Assembly: GCF_000194135.1 (NCBI RefSeq)
Contig: NC_015318.1
Span: 186,001 to 250,000, forward strand
Reading direction: 5' to 3'
From: Hippea maritima DSM 10411
Lineage (GTDB): Bacteria; Campylobacterota_A; Desulfurellia; Desulfurellales; Hippeaceae
DNA: 64,000 nt
The notes beneath the pieces are model-generated. The model was not told the origin of the DNA. It ran no database searches and saw only the letters and a program-made list of their open reading frames with translations. Position 1 is the stretch's first letter. Every line of letters starts with the position of its first letter. Of the stretch, positions 52,530-62,376 are shown one piece after another. The translations under genes and the position numbers were made by a program.

Positions 52530-53984
52530 ATGAGTATAAGTATGGTTTACTCGTTGAAAGATTTAACAGCTATTATTCCTGAGCTGATTCTTACGGGTTT
52601 TGCCTTTGCTATCCTATTGATAGATTTGTGGCTCCCTAAGAGGCTTAAAACATTAAACGGATTGCTTGCCCTGTTTGGCGTTATTTTTGCTTTTGCCGCT
52701 GTTGTCGTTATGTACAATGCAAACATGACAGCCTTTAACAATATGATTGTGATGGACAAAGCTAGTAATTTCGCAAGCATCATTATGCTCATTACAGCCT
52801 TTGTGGCTATAATAATGAGCTTTGATTTTCTAAAAAGGGAAGAGATAAATTTAGGTGAGTATTATGAGGTTCTTTTATTTTCTTTGGTGGCCATGCAGAT
52901 TTTGGCATCAACCTATAACTTAATTGTAATGTTTATAGCAGTTGAAACACTTTCAATCGGTATGTACATCTTAACCGGGTTTTTAAGGGATAAGGATGAA
53001 AGCGTCGAAGGTGCAATGAAGTATTTCATCTTGGGATCTTTTGCTTCAACCTTCCTAGTTTTGGGTATTGGATTGTTCTATGGGCTATTTGGTAGTGTAG
53101 ATTTGAACGTTATTAAATCTTCATTATCCGGAGCAAGCAGCTTCTATAAATGGATTTCTATTTTGGCCTTTCTCTTTGTGTTTGTGGGATTTGGGTTTAA
53201 AATTGCAGCATTTCCATTCCATTCATGGACACCGGATGTATACGCCTCTGCTCCAACACCCATGAGTGCATTTATGTCTGTCGCGCCGAAAGCAGCAGCG
53301 TTCTTGGCTCTTCTTAGATTTTTGGCTGTGGGTATGGGCCCAATAGAACCCAACTGGACAAAGGTGCTCTGGGTTGTAGCTGTACTTACAATGACATTCG
53401 GTAACACGGTAGCTTTATGGCAGAAAGACTTAAAGAGACTTTTGGGTTATTCTTCAATTGCCCATGCAGGTTATATGCTTGTTGGAATAGTAGCTGCAAA
53501 TGAATTGGGTTACGGCGCTGTAATGTTCTATCTATTCTCCTATGTATTTTTAAACCTCGGAGCGTTTTCCGTTGCCGAACTTATAAGCAAAAAAGAAGAT
53601 AGGGGAACAGAGATTGAAAATCTTAAAGGATTTGGGTATAAGCATCCACTAATAGCCGCATCAATGCTTGTGTTTATGTTCGGTCTTGCAGGTGTTCCGC
53701 CCACAGTTGGTTTTGTGGGTAAATACTATCTTTTCTCAGCGGCCGTTAAATCTCATCTTTATTGGCTTGCCATTATAGGCGTTGTAAATAGTGCAATCTC
53801 TGCCTACTTCTATTTAAATGTTATCGTTACTATGTACATGAAAGGTGAGAATGAGAGCAAGCTTGAGCTATTCAATAGCGTTCCGGTAAAAGCCGTTGTT
53901 CTGTTGGCTGCTATCTGTGTGCTTTACATTGGAATATTCCCAAGTTCTTTCTTGGATATAGCACTTGGCTCAATAGGATTTTAA
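52530..53984 (+). CDS. nuoN: NADH-quinone oxidoreductase subunit N
   Basis: A 484-residue antiporter-like subunit. ATG 52530, with AAGGGGAG upstream, is preferred to the GTG at 52524. Landmarks: FIAVETLSIGMYILTGFLRD (pump Glu), FKIAAFPFHSWTPDVYASAPTPMSAFMSVAPKAAAF and DLKRLLGYSSIAHAGYMLVG. It closes the operon before a terminator. Confidence 0.97.
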   Translation: MSISMVYSLKDLTAIIPELILTGFAFAILLIDLWLPKRLKTLNGLLALFGVIFAFAAVVVMYNANMTAFNNMIVMDKASNFASIIMLITAFVAIIMSFDFLKREEINLGEYYEVLLFSLVAMQILASTYNLIVMFIAVETLSIGMYILTGFLRDKDESVEGAMKYFILGSFASTFLVLGIGLFYGLFGSVDLNVIKSSLSGASSFYKWISILAFLFVFVGFGFKIAAFPFHSWTPDVYASAPTPMSAFMSVAPKAAAFLALLRFLAVGMGPIEPNWTKVLWVVAVLTMTFGNTVALWQKDLKRLLGYSSIAHAGYMLVGIVAANELGYGAVMFYLFSYVFLNLGAFSVAELISKKEDRGTEIENLKGFGYKHPLIAASMLVFMFGLAGVPPTVGFVGKYYLFSAAVKSHLYWLAIIGVVNSAISAYFYLNVIVTMYMKGENESKLELFNSVPVKAVVLLAAICVLYIGIFPSSFLDIALGSIGF

Positions 53985-53987
53985 GGG

Positions 53988-54016
53988 GGTAGGGAGCCTC
54001 TCCCTTCCTCTTTTTC
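53988..54016 (+). terminator. Terminator of the nuo operon
   Basis: GG-T-AGGGAG (53988-53996), loop CCT, CTCCCT-T-CC (54000-54008), then TCTTTTTC. It begins four bases after the nuoN stop and abuts the argD promoter. Confidence 0.85.
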
Positions 54017-54046
54017 TTGACAAAGAAACCCCATTGTTATTATATA
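54017..54046 (+). promoter_or_regulatory. Promoter of the argD-comEC gene run
   Basis: TTGACA (54017-54022) with TATATA (54041-54046, 18-base spacer) or TTATAT one base earlier (17). Only about 12 bases then remain before the argD ribosome site AAGGAGA, giving a short leader. Confidence 0.7.
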
Positions 54047-54064
54047 AATGCAAGGAGATAGAAA

Positions 54065-55231
54065 GTGGAGGATATCTTTTTAAAAACTAAAGAATATATC
54101 ATAGAAAACTATAAACGTTTTGAGGTTGCATTTCAAAAAGGAGAGGGTGTATATCTTTATGATTTTAACGGTAAACCATATCTGGATTTTTTAGCCGGCA
54201 TTGCTGTAAATGTTTTGGGTCATAGTCATGAAGTTGTTGTAAATGCCCTAAAAGAACAGGTAAAAAAGCTCATCCATGTTTCGAATCTTTACTATATAAA
54301 AGAACAGGCTGACCTTGCCGAACTGCTTATTAAAAATTCCTGTTGTGACAAGGCGTTTTTTTGCAATAGTGGAGCAGAGGCTAATGAGGCGGCTATTAAA
54401 CTCGTAAGGCTTTTTGATAAAGATAGATATAAAATAATTTCTATGGAAAATTCCTTTCACGGTAGAACTTTAGCTGCATTAGCTGCAACAGGGCAGACTA
54501 AGTATCAAAAAGGTTTTGAGCCAATGCCCGATGGATTTGTTTATGCTAAATTCAACGACTTCAATGATTTTGTAAACAAAGTTGACTCGAGGGTAGCTGC
54601 TGTATTTATTGAGCTCATTCAAGGAGAAGGTGGTATAAACGTTGCAGATAGGGGTTATGTAGAGAGACTTTTTAATTATTGCAAAGAAAATAATATTCTT
54701 TTTGTTGTCGATGAAATTCAAACAGGGATAGGCAGGACAGGTAAAATATTTGCTTATGAGCACTACGGAATAGAGCCCGACGTTATTACTCTTGCCAAGG
54801 GTTTAGGTGGGGGGTTACCTATAGGGGCGCTCCTTGCCAAAGATTATGTTGCCTCTAAATTTGGCTATGGAACACATGGATCTACCTTTGGTGGCAATCC
54901 CCTTATTAGTTATGTTTCTAAAGAGGTTGTATCTTTTGTGATAAAGGAGGGTTTATATAAAAAGGCCGAAGAGTTAGGTAATTATATGATAGAAAGGTTG
55001 AAAAGCGTATTAAAAGATAATAAACAGTTTGAATATATAAGCGGAATGGGATTGATGGTGGGTGTTCATTTTAGAGAATCAAGTTATGCCGACTATGTTG
55101 TTAGAAAAGCCTTAGATAAGGGTATTTTAATCGGCAAAGCTGGAGATAGGTCTGTCAGGCTTGAACCACCATTGATAGTACAAAAGGAGCATATAGATGC
55201 TGTAGTTGATTTTTTTTGGAAAATTAAATGA
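54065..55231 (+). CDS. argD: Acetylornithine aminotransferase
   Basis: PLP-dependent class III transaminase for the fourth step of arginine synthesis; it may also act in lysine synthesis. The 388-residue protein starts with GTG after AAGGAGA. Motifs: FLDFLAGIAVNVLGHSH, FCNSGAEANEAAIKLVR, FHGRTLAALAATGQTKYQKGFEP, VVDEIQTGIGRTGK and the PLP Lys in ITLAKGLGGGLPIGA. It overlaps pgpA by ATGA. Confidence 0.93.
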   Translation: MEDIFLKTKEYIIENYKRFEVAFQKGEGVYLYDFNGKPYLDFLAGIAVNVLGHSHEVVVNALKEQVKKLIHVSNLYYIKEQADLAELLIKNSCCDKAFFCNSGAEANEAAIKLVRLFDKDRYKIISMENSFHGRTLAALAATGQTKYQKGFEPMPDGFVYAKFNDFNDFVNKVDSRVAAVFIELIQGEGGINVADRGYVERLFNYCKENNILFVVDEIQTGIGRTGKIFAYEHYGIEPDVITLAKGLGGGLPIGALLAKDYVASKFGYGTHGSTFGGNPLISYVSKEVVSFVIKEGLYKKAEELGNYMIERLKSVLKDNKQFEYISGMGLMVGVHFRESSYADYVVRKALDKGILIGKAGDRSVRLEPPLIVQKEHIDAVVDFFWKIK

Positions 55232-55689
55232 AGATTAACGAGGATACAATACAGAGAATTTCAGAGCATATAAGCACAATATTTGGTATAGGATACACGG
55301 CATATGCACCAGGAACAATGGGTAGCTTGTTCGGGTTACTGATTTATATGTTTTTAAAGGATTCAGGTATCTATTTTTATGCTTTTGTAGTTGTTATATT
55401 ATTTATTGCTGGTGTTCTTGCAAGTGATGTAATGGAGAATGTTTACGGCATAAAAGATCCATCATTTGTCATTATTGATGAGGTTGTTGGAATGCTTATA
55501 TCCCTAATGGCCGTTCCCTACCATCCTGTGGTGGCGATATCTGGATTTTTTTTATTTAGATTGATTGATATATCTAAAGTTCCACCTCTAAACTGGCTTG
55601 AGAAGTTGGGTGGAGGGTTTGGTATAATGATAGACGATGCGGTTGGAGGTTTGATGGTTAATATAATACTTCAGGTGATAGTTAGATGA
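55228..55689 (+). CDS. pgpA: Phosphatidylglycerophosphatase A
   Basis: Removes phosphate from phosphatidylglycerol phosphate in the membrane. The 153-residue protein has GIGYTAYAPGTMGSLFG, the acidic block DPSFVIIDEVVGMLIS and the C-terminal GGFGIMIDDAVGGLMVN, plus four hydrophobic segments. In many bacteria pgpA or pgsA stands before cinA, as here. It overlaps both neighbours by ATGA. Confidence 0.95.
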   Translation: MKINEDTIQRISEHISTIFGIGYTAYAPGTMGSLFGLLIYMFLKDSGIYFYAFVVVILFIAGVLASDVMENVYGIKDPSFVIIDEVVGMLISLMAVPYHPVVAISGFFLFRLIDISKVPPLNWLEKLGGGFGIMIDDAVGGLMVNIILQVIVR

Positions 55690-56702
55690 AAACAGCCGTT
55701 ATTTACATTGGTGTTGGTATTGATTCCGGACTACCGGATGAGTTTTTTTTTAAGTATGGAATAGAGATATCCCTTAAATGCAACGTTTACAATACAACAC
55801 AACTAAGAAATGTAGCAAAAATAGCTTTTGAATCCAATGATGGTCTTATTTTTATCTATAGTAAGAGTAAATGGTCTGATTTACAAAAGGTAATGCTTGT
55901 TGAGTTTGAACGTAGTAGTGTTTTTGTTGATGAGAAAGAACCGTTTGTTCTGGCAAAGGGATTTAAGAGATTTTTAGATGGTGTATTTTTTGATTTTGTG
56001 TATGAAAAACCTGTGGCTTTTCTTCCTTATAATTTGAAAGAGAATTTGGATGCATCTGTTGTTTTGAGTCATTTTACCTCAGAGAGTGCCCTGGTAAAGG
56101 TTTTTAGGTGTGATATAGAAAAAGATAAAAATCTTATCTATAAAGATGAGGTTGAGTGTATTTTTTCTGTTCAGCGTAAGGATGTTGATAAATATGAAAA
56201 GCTAAAGGGCTGCTATACAACCACTGGCAAATCGGCCGAGGATGCCCTGTTTGATGTTTTAGAAAATAAAAAAGTAAAGATAGCAACAGCCGAATCTTGC
56301 ACATCGGGTTTAATAGCTGCAAAAATTGCTAATGTGCCTGGTGTTTCTGCTTATCTTGAGGGGGGTGCTGTGACTTATTCGAATAAACTTAAAACAAATA
56401 TCCTAAAGGTTCAGGCTAATATACTTTATAATGTGGGTGCTGTAAGCGAGCAGACGGCAAAGGCTATGGCGGTTGGGGCAATAAACTTAACTAATGCGGA
56501 TTTTAGTATAGCAACAACAGGTATTGCGGGACCTGGCGGTGCAACAAAAGATAAGCAAGTTGGTCTTGTCTATATAGCGGCAGCCTCAAAGAAAGGTGTT
56601 GTTGTAGAAAAGGTTGTCTTTAGCGGTAATAGAAGGATAATAAGGGAGAAATCGACTAGATACAGTATTTTATTATTAAGGGAGTTTATTTTAAGTCAAT
56701 GA
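55686..56702 (+). CDS. cinA: CinA-like protein: PncC amidase domain with diverged N-terminus
   Basis: A 338-residue protein, shorter than usual CinA (about 410). The C-terminal half from about 190 is a clear nicotinamide-nucleotide amidase: KVKIATAESCTSGLIAAKIANVPGVSAYLEGGAVTYSN, GAVSEQTAKAMAVGA, IATTGIAGPGGATKDKQVGLVYIA. The first 190 residues lack the GGLGPT-type loop of the usual MoaB-like pyrophosphatase domain. So NMN deamidation is supported, the ADP-ribose pyrophosphatase activity is not. It overlaps pgpA and thpR by ATGA. Confidence 0.85.
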   Translation: MKTAVIYIGVGIDSGLPDEFFFKYGIEISLKCNVYNTTQLRNVAKIAFESNDGLIFIYSKSKWSDLQKVMLVEFERSSVFVDEKEPFVLAKGFKRFLDGVFFDFVYEKPVAFLPYNLKENLDASVVLSHFTSESALVKVFRCDIEKDKNLIYKDEVECIFSVQRKDVDKYEKLKGCYTTTGKSAEDALFDVLENKKVKIATAESCTSGLIAAKIANVPGVSAYLEGGAVTYSNKLKTNILKVQANILYNVGAVSEQTAKAMAVGAINLTNADFSIATTGIAGPGGATKDKQVGLVYIAAASKKGVVVEKVVFSGNRRIIREKSTRYSILLLREFILSQ

Positions 56703-57256
56703 GGTTATTTATTGCTTTTGATATACCTGATGCCATAAAAGAAGTTGTTTGGGAGCTTGAAAAAGGCTTATCCAAACTCACAGATAGGGTTCGTTTTACA
56801 CCAAAGGAGAATATGCATTTGACTGTGAAATTTATGGGTGAGCAACCGGATTTTGCTTTGATTAAGATAAAAGAGTTACTTAGTTCAGAGGTAAACAAAC
56901 ATGCCTGTTTCAAGATAAGATTTGATAAGGCCGGTGTTTTTAAAGACATCCAGCATCCAAATGTGTTATGGTTGGGGGAGGAGAATCCAGAGTTTGAGAG
57001 AATTGCAGCAACTTTAAATAAGGAACTTGAGATATTTAGAAGGCCGGATAATAAACCATTTTGTCATTTAACAATAGGCAGGGTAAAGTATATAAAAGCG
57101 GACGATCTTTTAGAAGCAATAAAATTCTGCAGGGATTTTTTAAAAAACAATGAATTGAGTTTCATGGTGGATACTCTTTATCTGTATGAAAGCAAACTAT
57201 TCAAAAGCGGAGCTGTTTATAGAAAGATAGAAAAATTCCATTTAAAAGGAGTGTAA
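56699..57256 (+). CDS. thpR: RNA 2',3'-cyclic phosphodiesterase (LigT type)
   Basis: A 185-residue 2H phosphoesterase with both HxT signatures: HLTVKFMGE near residue 40 and HLTIGRVK near 122. It opens 2',3'-cyclic phosphates on RNA ends and can ligate some tRNA halves in vitro. The cinA-thpR-recA order is also known from Deinococcus. It overlaps cinA by ATGA and is followed by recA after one base. Confidence 0.94.
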   Translation: MRLFIAFDIPDAIKEVVWELEKGLSKLTDRVRFTPKENMHLTVKFMGEQPDFALIKIKELLSSEVNKHACFKIRFDKAGVFKDIQHPNVLWLGEENPEFERIAATLNKELEIFRRPDNKPFCHLTIGRVKYIKADDLLEAIKFCRDFLKNNELSFMVDTLYLYESKLFKSGAVYRKIEKFHLKGV

Positions 57257-57257
57257 T

Positions 57258-58274
57258 ATGAATGATAAAAAACTTCAATCACTAAATATGGCTATCTCTA
57301 AAATAGAAAAGATGTTTGGTAAGGGTGCCTTAATGAAACTTGGCGATGTGAAAGCTGTAGATGTGAATGTTATACCTACAGGGATCTTATCTTTAGATTA
57401 TGCTCTAGGTGTTTGCGGTATTCCAAGGGGTAGGATCATAGAGATATACGGCCAAGAGTCGAGCGGTAAAACTACATTAGCTTTGCATTGCATAGCTGCA
57501 GCCCAAAGAGAGGGGGGGTTAGCGGCTTTTGTTGATGCTGAGCATGCATTGGATGTATACTATGCTGAAAAGCTTGGTGTAGATGTTGATAATTTGCTTG
57601 TTAGCCAGCCCGATTCAGGAGAGCAAGCACTTGAAATTATAGATACACTCATCAGAAGTAATGCCGTGGATTTGATAGTTGTGGACTCAGTGGCAGCTTT
57701 AGTGCCTCAGGCTGAGATTGAAGGCGATATGGGAGACGCCCATGTGGGGTTGCAGGCCAGACTAATGAGTCAGGCTCTGAGAAAACTCACCGGAGCTATA
57801 AGTAAGTCCAATACATCAATTATTTTCTTGAATCAGATAAGAATGAAGATAGGCGTTATGTTTGGAAACCCAGAAACAACAACCGGTGGAAATGCTTTAA
57901 AGTTTTATTCTTCAATAAGAATGGAGATAAGAAAGAGTGGATCTCCTATAAAACAGGGAAGTGAGGCTGTTGGAAACAGGGTTAAGGTAAAGGTTGTCAA
58001 GAATAAAGTAGCACCCCCATTTAAAGAGGCTGAGTTTGATATACTCTACGGTGTGGGTGTGGATAAGATAGGGGATTTGCTTGATTTGGCTGTTGCTCAC
58101 GATATTGTTGAAAAGAGTGGCTCATGGTTTTCTTACAACAATGAGAGATTAGGGCAAGGTAGGGATAATGCTAAGGAGTTTTTAAAGGGAAGAGGGGATT
58201 TGCTTGAGGAAATAGAGAGAAAACTCAGGAATGAATTGAACTGTAGACCAAAAGGAGAGACTAATGAGAGTTGA
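57258..58274 (+). CDS. recA: Recombinase RecA
   Basis: A 338-residue RecA with full core: Walker [30 protein letters not shown], Walker [24 protein letters not shown], and loop L2 region [30 protein letters not shown]. It forms filaments on single-stranded DNA for repair, SOS and transformation. AAAGGAG precedes the ATG. I see no LexA-type box nearby; it lies inside a gene run. It overlaps pilT by 11 bases. Confidence 0.99.
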   Translation: MNDKKLQSLNMAISKIEKMFGKGALMKLGDVKAVDVNVIPTGILSLDYALGVCGIPRGRIIEIYGQESSGKTTLALHCIAAAQREGGLAAFVDAEHALDVYYAEKLGVDVDNLLVSQPDSGEQALEIIDTLIRSNAVDLIVVDSVAALVPQAEIEGDMGDAHVGLQARLMSQALRKLTGAISKSNTSIIFLNQIRMKIGVMFGNPETTTGGNALKFYSSIRMEIRKSGSPIKQGSEAVGNRVKVKVVKNKVAPPFKEAEFDILYGVGVDKIGDLLDLAVAHDIVEKSGSWFSYNNERLGQGRDNAKEFLKGRGDLLEEIERKLRNELNCRPKGETNES

Positions 58275-59337
58275 TGATATTTTAAAAAAGGGAACACTCA
58301 AGGGAGCCAGTGATATACATATAAAGGTTGGCTCTAAGCCGTTTTTTAGAATAAACGGCGAGATGATAAGAGATGATGAAGATGAGCCTCTAAGCGAAGC
58401 GGATTTTAATGAATTCTTATCCAATGAAAAGGTGGATGATTTTCTTGTCGAAAAATTTAAGAAAGAAAGACAGGTGGATATAGGCTACGGTCTAAGCGGC
58501 GTTGGAAGATTCAGGGTAAATATGCTTTATCAAAGAGGAACACCAGCAGCTATCTTTAGATTTATACCATTCGATATACCTGACTTGGATAGTCTAAATC
58601 TACCCAAAGTCATAGAGACGATAGCCTTGAAACCACGCGGTTTAGTTTTGGTTACAGGTGTTACAGGCAGCGGTAAATCCACAACCTTGGCCAGTATGGT
58701 TGACATAATCAACAAGAAAAGGAAGAAAAATATAATTACCATAGAGGATCCCATCGAATATCTCCATAAGGATATAAATTCATCAATAATACAGAGGCAG
58801 GTGGGTTACGATGTACTTACATTTGCCGATGGTTTAAGGGGTGCTTTAAGGGAAGATCCAGATGTAATACTTGTTGGTGAAATGAGAGATAGAGAGACTA
58901 TATCTACTGCTCTTGAGGCTGTAGAAACAGGACATCTTGTTATGTCTACTTTGCATACAAAGGACGCAACGGAGACAATAAATAGGATAATAGCGGCATT
59001 TCCATTGAACGAACAACGTCAAGTCAGGTTGCAACTTTCTGCCACAATAGAGGCTGTTATATCCCAGAGGTTGCTAAAGAGAAAAGACGGCAATGGTATG
59101 GTTCCTGCTGTTGAGATTATGATAGCAAGTGAGCTTGTAAGAGATGCTATATTGGATGCAGAGAAGATACATAACATTAAACGTTCCATAGAGATAAACA
59201 GGGAAATCTACGGAACACAGAGTTTTGATCAGTCTTTGATGGAGCTTTATAAAAACGGTTTAGTTTCCTTTGAAGAGGCCAAAGAGTACTCCTCTAATCC
59301 AAATGATTTTGCTTTGAAGGTAAGGGGTATAGGTTAG
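58264..59337 (+). CDS. pilT: Type IV pilus retraction ATPase PilT
   Basis: A 357-residue secretion ATPase. The N-terminal PAS-like part has [21 protein letters not shown]; the core has Walker [15 protein letters not shown], the Asp box [10 protein letters not shown], Walker [20 protein letters not shown] and the His box [11 protein letters not shown]. The C-terminal motif (AIR-type in PilT) reads [13 protein letters not shown]. It drives pilus retraction in twitching and DNA uptake. No other pil genes are in the window. It lies between recA and recX. Confidence 0.93.
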   Translation: MRVDDILKKGTLKGASDIHIKVGSKPFFRINGEMIRDDEDEPLSEADFNEFLSNEKVDDFLVEKFKKERQVDIGYGLSGVGRFRVNMLYQRGTPAAIFRFIPFDIPDLDSLNLPKVIETIALKPRGLVLVTGVTGSGKSTTLASMVDIINKKRKKNIITIEDPIEYLHKDINSSIIQRQVGYDVLTFADGLRGALREDPDVILVGEMRDRETISTALEAVETGHLVMSTLHTKDATETINRIIAAFPLNEQRQVRLQLSATIEAVISQRLLKRKDGNGMVPAVEIMIASELVRDAILDAEKIHNIKRSIEINREIYGTQSFDQSLMELYKNGLVSFEEAKEYSSNPNDFALKVRGIG

Positions 59338-59339
59338 AT

Positions 59340-59795
59340 TTGAATTACAAAGAGGCTTTGAGATACGCATTTAATTTATTGGCAAGAAGAGACTATTCTA
59401 CAAAAGAGGTTGAAAGTAGGCTTCAAAAAAAGGGCGTTTGTAGTTCTGATATAGAAAAGATTGTTAAAAGTCTAAAAGAAAATGGTTTTTTGAATGATAA
59501 GCGCTACGCTGAAACTTATGCGTTTTTTAGACTGAAAAAGGGGTATGGAAAACTCAGAATTAGGCATGAGCTTGCATTGAAAGGTATCGATGAGTCTATC
59601 ATAGATAATGTATTGACAGAAGAGGCAGAAGAAGCAGAAGGGATTTTTTTAAAAAAATTAAAACTTCTAAAGAACAAGCCGAATGCAAGAAAAAAACTAT
59701 TTGATTTTATGTATCGACGGGGATTTGATAAAGATACAATTGTTGAGCTTTTGAATAAATACGATGTGAAGGAGAAGGAGAATGAAATCGTCTGA
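59340..59795 (+). CDS. recX: Regulatory protein RecX
   Basis: A 151-residue all-helical protein starting with TTG two bases after the pilT stop. The RecX repeats are seen as ALRYAFNLLARRDYSTKEVESRLQKKG, GFLNDKRYAETYAFFRLKKGYGKLRIRHELALKGI and the third repeat near RRGFDKDTIVELLNKY. It limits RecA filament growth, which fits its place near recA. It overlaps alaS by 14 bases. Confidence 0.93.
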   Translation: MNYKEALRYAFNLLARRDYSTKEVESRLQKKGVCSSDIEKIVKSLKENGFLNDKRYAETYAFFRLKKGYGKLRIRHELALKGIDESIIDNVLTEEAEEAEGIFLKKLKLLKNKPNARKKLFDFMYRRGFDKDTIVELLNKYDVKEKENEIV

Positions 59796-62364
59796 TTTAA
59801 GGAAGGCATTTCTGGAATATTTTAAAGAGAATGGTCATACAATTGTTAAAAGCGCACCTCTTGTTCCTAAAAACGACCCAACGCTTCTGTTTGTAAATGC
59901 CGGTATGGTGCAGTTTAAGAATGTTTTCTTGGGTAAAGAGAAAAGGGATTACGCAAGAGCTACAAGTTGTCAAAAATGCGTTAGAGCCGGAGGAAAGCAT
60001 AACGATTTAGAAAATGTAGGATATACGGCGCGCCACCATACTTTTTTTGAAATGTTGGGAAACTTTTCCTTTGGAGATTACTTTAAAAAAGAGGCAATAC
60101 ACTTTGGATGGGATTTTGTAACCAGGGTGTTAGGTATAGATAAAGATAAGCTCTGGATAACTATCTTTAAGGATGATGATGAAGCATTTGAAATATGGAA
60201 TAAACAGGAAGGTGTGCCATCATCAAGGATAGTTAGAATGGATGAGCATGATAACTTCTGGGCAATGGGCGACACAGGGCCTTGCGGTCCTTGCTCAGAG
60301 ATTCACATAGATCAAGGCCCAGATGTGGGCTGTGGAAAACCTAACTGTTCTGTAGCCTGTGATTGTGATAGATATTTAGAGCTTTGGAATTTGGTATTTA
60401 TGCAATACAACAGGGATGAAGATGGTAATATGACGCCACTTCCAAAACCTAGTATAGACACTGGTATGGGGCTTGAGAGGGTTAGTGCTATCTTGCAAGG
60501 GGTTCATAGTAATTTCGATATAGATATTTTCAGGCACATCATAGGTAACATAAGCGAGTTCTTTAGAATAGACTATGGAAAAGACAGCAATCGCGATGTG
60601 GGGGTTAGGGTTATCGCAGACCATTTAAGGGCTATGGACTTTTTGATAGCAGATGGTGTCTTTCCGGATAAAGAGGGAAGGGGCTATGTTTTAAGAAGGA
60701 TTATGCGCCGTGCTATGAGGTTTGGCAAAAAATTGGGTGCAAATGAACCGTTTTTGTATAGATTCATCGATACGGTTAATGATGTTATGGGTGATGTGTA
60801 TCCGGAACTGTTGCAAAATAAAGAGATGGTTGTAAATGTTGTTAAAGCTGAAGAGGAGCAGTTCTTTGAAACGCTTGATAGCGGTCTTAGAATATTGAAC
60901 GATATATTTGATAAAGCAACGAAAAGGGTTGTTGATGCAGAGAGCGCATTTAAGCTGTATGACACATACGGATTCCCCATAGATTTAACCGTGGATATAG
61001 CAAAAGAGAACGGTTTTGAGGTTGATGTTAAAGATTTCAATGAGCTTTTGGAAAAACAAAGGGAAGCCTCGAGGAAATCGTGGAAGGGCTCAGGCGATGA
61101 GTTTGTGTGGGATGCCTTTGGTGATATATACAAACAAAAAGGCAAAACGGAGTTTGTGGGCTATGATGAATTTGAGACAAAAGCAAGGCTTTTGGGTATA
61201 GTGGGCAAGGATAAAAAGATAAAAGAACAGGCCCAGAGGGGGGTCTATTATTTCATATTTGATAAGACGCCGTTTTATGCAGAAAGCGGTGGTCAGGTTG
61301 CAGATACAGGGTTTATTCTGAAAGGTAATGCAAGGGCTTTTGTAAGCGATGTGAAGAAATACTTTGATGGTAATCTATTTGTTCATAAGGTTGATGTATT
61401 GGAGGGTGAGTTTGAATTGAATGATGAATGCGATTTGCGGATAAATGTTGCAAGGAGAAAAAATATAGCCCGCCATCATACTGCAACACATCTGCTTGAT
61501 GCCGCACTTATAAAGATTTTAGGCAAACATGTAAGACAGGCAGGTTCTTTGGTTGAGGATAACAGGTTGAGATTTGATTTCACCCATTTTTCAAAATTGA
61601 CCGATGAGCAGATAGAGGAAATTGAGGAGCTTATAAATAGCTGGATCGTTGAAAACTATCCTGTAAAAACCGAGACTATGAGCTTGGATGATGCTATAAA
61701 CAGCGGCGCTATAGCTCTGTTTGATGAAAAATATAGCGATGAGGTTAGGGTTGTCTCTGTGGGTAATATAAGCAAGGAACTCTGCGGGGGGACTCATGTT
61801 AAAGCAAGTGGCGAAATAGGGCTTTTTAAAGTAATTCATGAGTCAGCAGTGGCAAAAGGCATTAGAAGAATTGAGGCTAAAGTTGGTGTTGAAGCCTACG
61901 AGTATGTTAAGCAAATTGAAAAAGTCCTAAAAGATGCTGCCTCGAAGTTGGGTATTCCTATAACTGAGCTGCCGTTAAAGATAGAAGAGCTTAAAAAGAA
62001 AAAAACACTCAAAAGTCAACCTAAATTTGACCCCTCAAAGGTTGTTAAGGTTAACGGTATAGATGTTTATGTGGATGTATTTGAGAATGAGGATGTATCC
62101 GAGCTGAGACATCTGGGCGATACGGTCAAATCTAAGCTAAAAAGCTGTATTGTTGTTTTGTTTGACAAAAAGGATGACAGGGTTAATGTAATAGTGATGG
62201 TAACAAAAGATTTGGCAAATAGAATCAAGGCGAAGGATGTTGTTGGAAAGATTTCCAGGGCCTTGGGCGGTAAAGGTGGAGGAAAAGAGGAGTTTGCCCA
62301 GGGCGGCGGTAGGGATTTGGATAGATTAGAGGAAATTATAAGGAGTATTAATAGTTTCTTATAA
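59782..62364 (+). CDS. alaS: Alanine-tRNA ligase
   Basis: An 860-residue class II synthetase. The catalytic part has TSCQKCVRAGGKHNDLENVGYTARHHTFFEMLGNFSFGDYF (from about 54). The editing domain retains all four zinc ligands, RHHTATHLLDAAL and ELCGGTHV, so mischarged Ser and Gly should be cleared. The C-terminal C-Ala domain ends with GGKGGGKEEFAQGGG. GAAGGAGAAGG lies before the ATG. The alaS-recX pairing is common in Gram-negatives. Confidence 0.98.
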   Translation: MKSSDLRKAFLEYFKENGHTIVKSAPLVPKNDPTLLFVNAGMVQFKNVFLGKEKRDYARATSCQKCVRAGGKHNDLENVGYTARHHTFFEMLGNFSFGDYFKKEAIHFGWDFVTRVLGIDKDKLWITIFKDDDEAFEIWNKQEGVPSSRIVRMDEHDNFWAMGDTGPCGPCSEIHIDQGPDVGCGKPNCSVACDCDRYLELWNLVFMQYNRDEDGNMTPLPKPSIDTGMGLERVSAILQGVHSNFDIDIFRHIIGNISEFFRIDYGKDSNRDVGVRVIADHLRAMDFLIADGVFPDKEGRGYVLRRIMRRAMRFGKKLGANEPFLYRFIDTVNDVMGDVYPELLQNKEMVVNVVKAEEEQFFETLDSGLRILNDIFDKATKRVVDAESAFKLYDTYGFPIDLTVDIAKENGFEVDVKDFNELLEKQREASRKSWKGSGDEFVWDAFGDIYKQKGKTEFVGYDEFETKARLLGIVGKDKKIKEQAQRGVYYFIFDKTPFYAESGGQVADTGFILKGNARAFVSDVKKYFDGNLFVHKVDVLEGEFELNDECDLRINVARRKNIARHHTATHLLDAALIKILGKHVRQAGSLVEDNRLRFDFTHFSKLTDEQIEEIEELINSWIVENYPVKTETMSLDDAINSGAIALFDEKYSDEVRVVSVGNISKELCGGTHVKASGEIGLFKVIHESAVAKGIRRIEAKVGVEAYEYVKQIEKVLKDAASKLGIPITELPLKIEELKKKKTLKSQPKFDPSKVVKVNGIDVYVDVFENEDVSELRHLGDTVKSKLKSCIVVLFDKKDDRVNVIVMVTKDLANRIKAKDVVGKISRALGGKGGGKEEFAQGGGRDLDRLEEIIRSINSFL

Positions 62365-62376
62365 GGAGGCCCGCAG

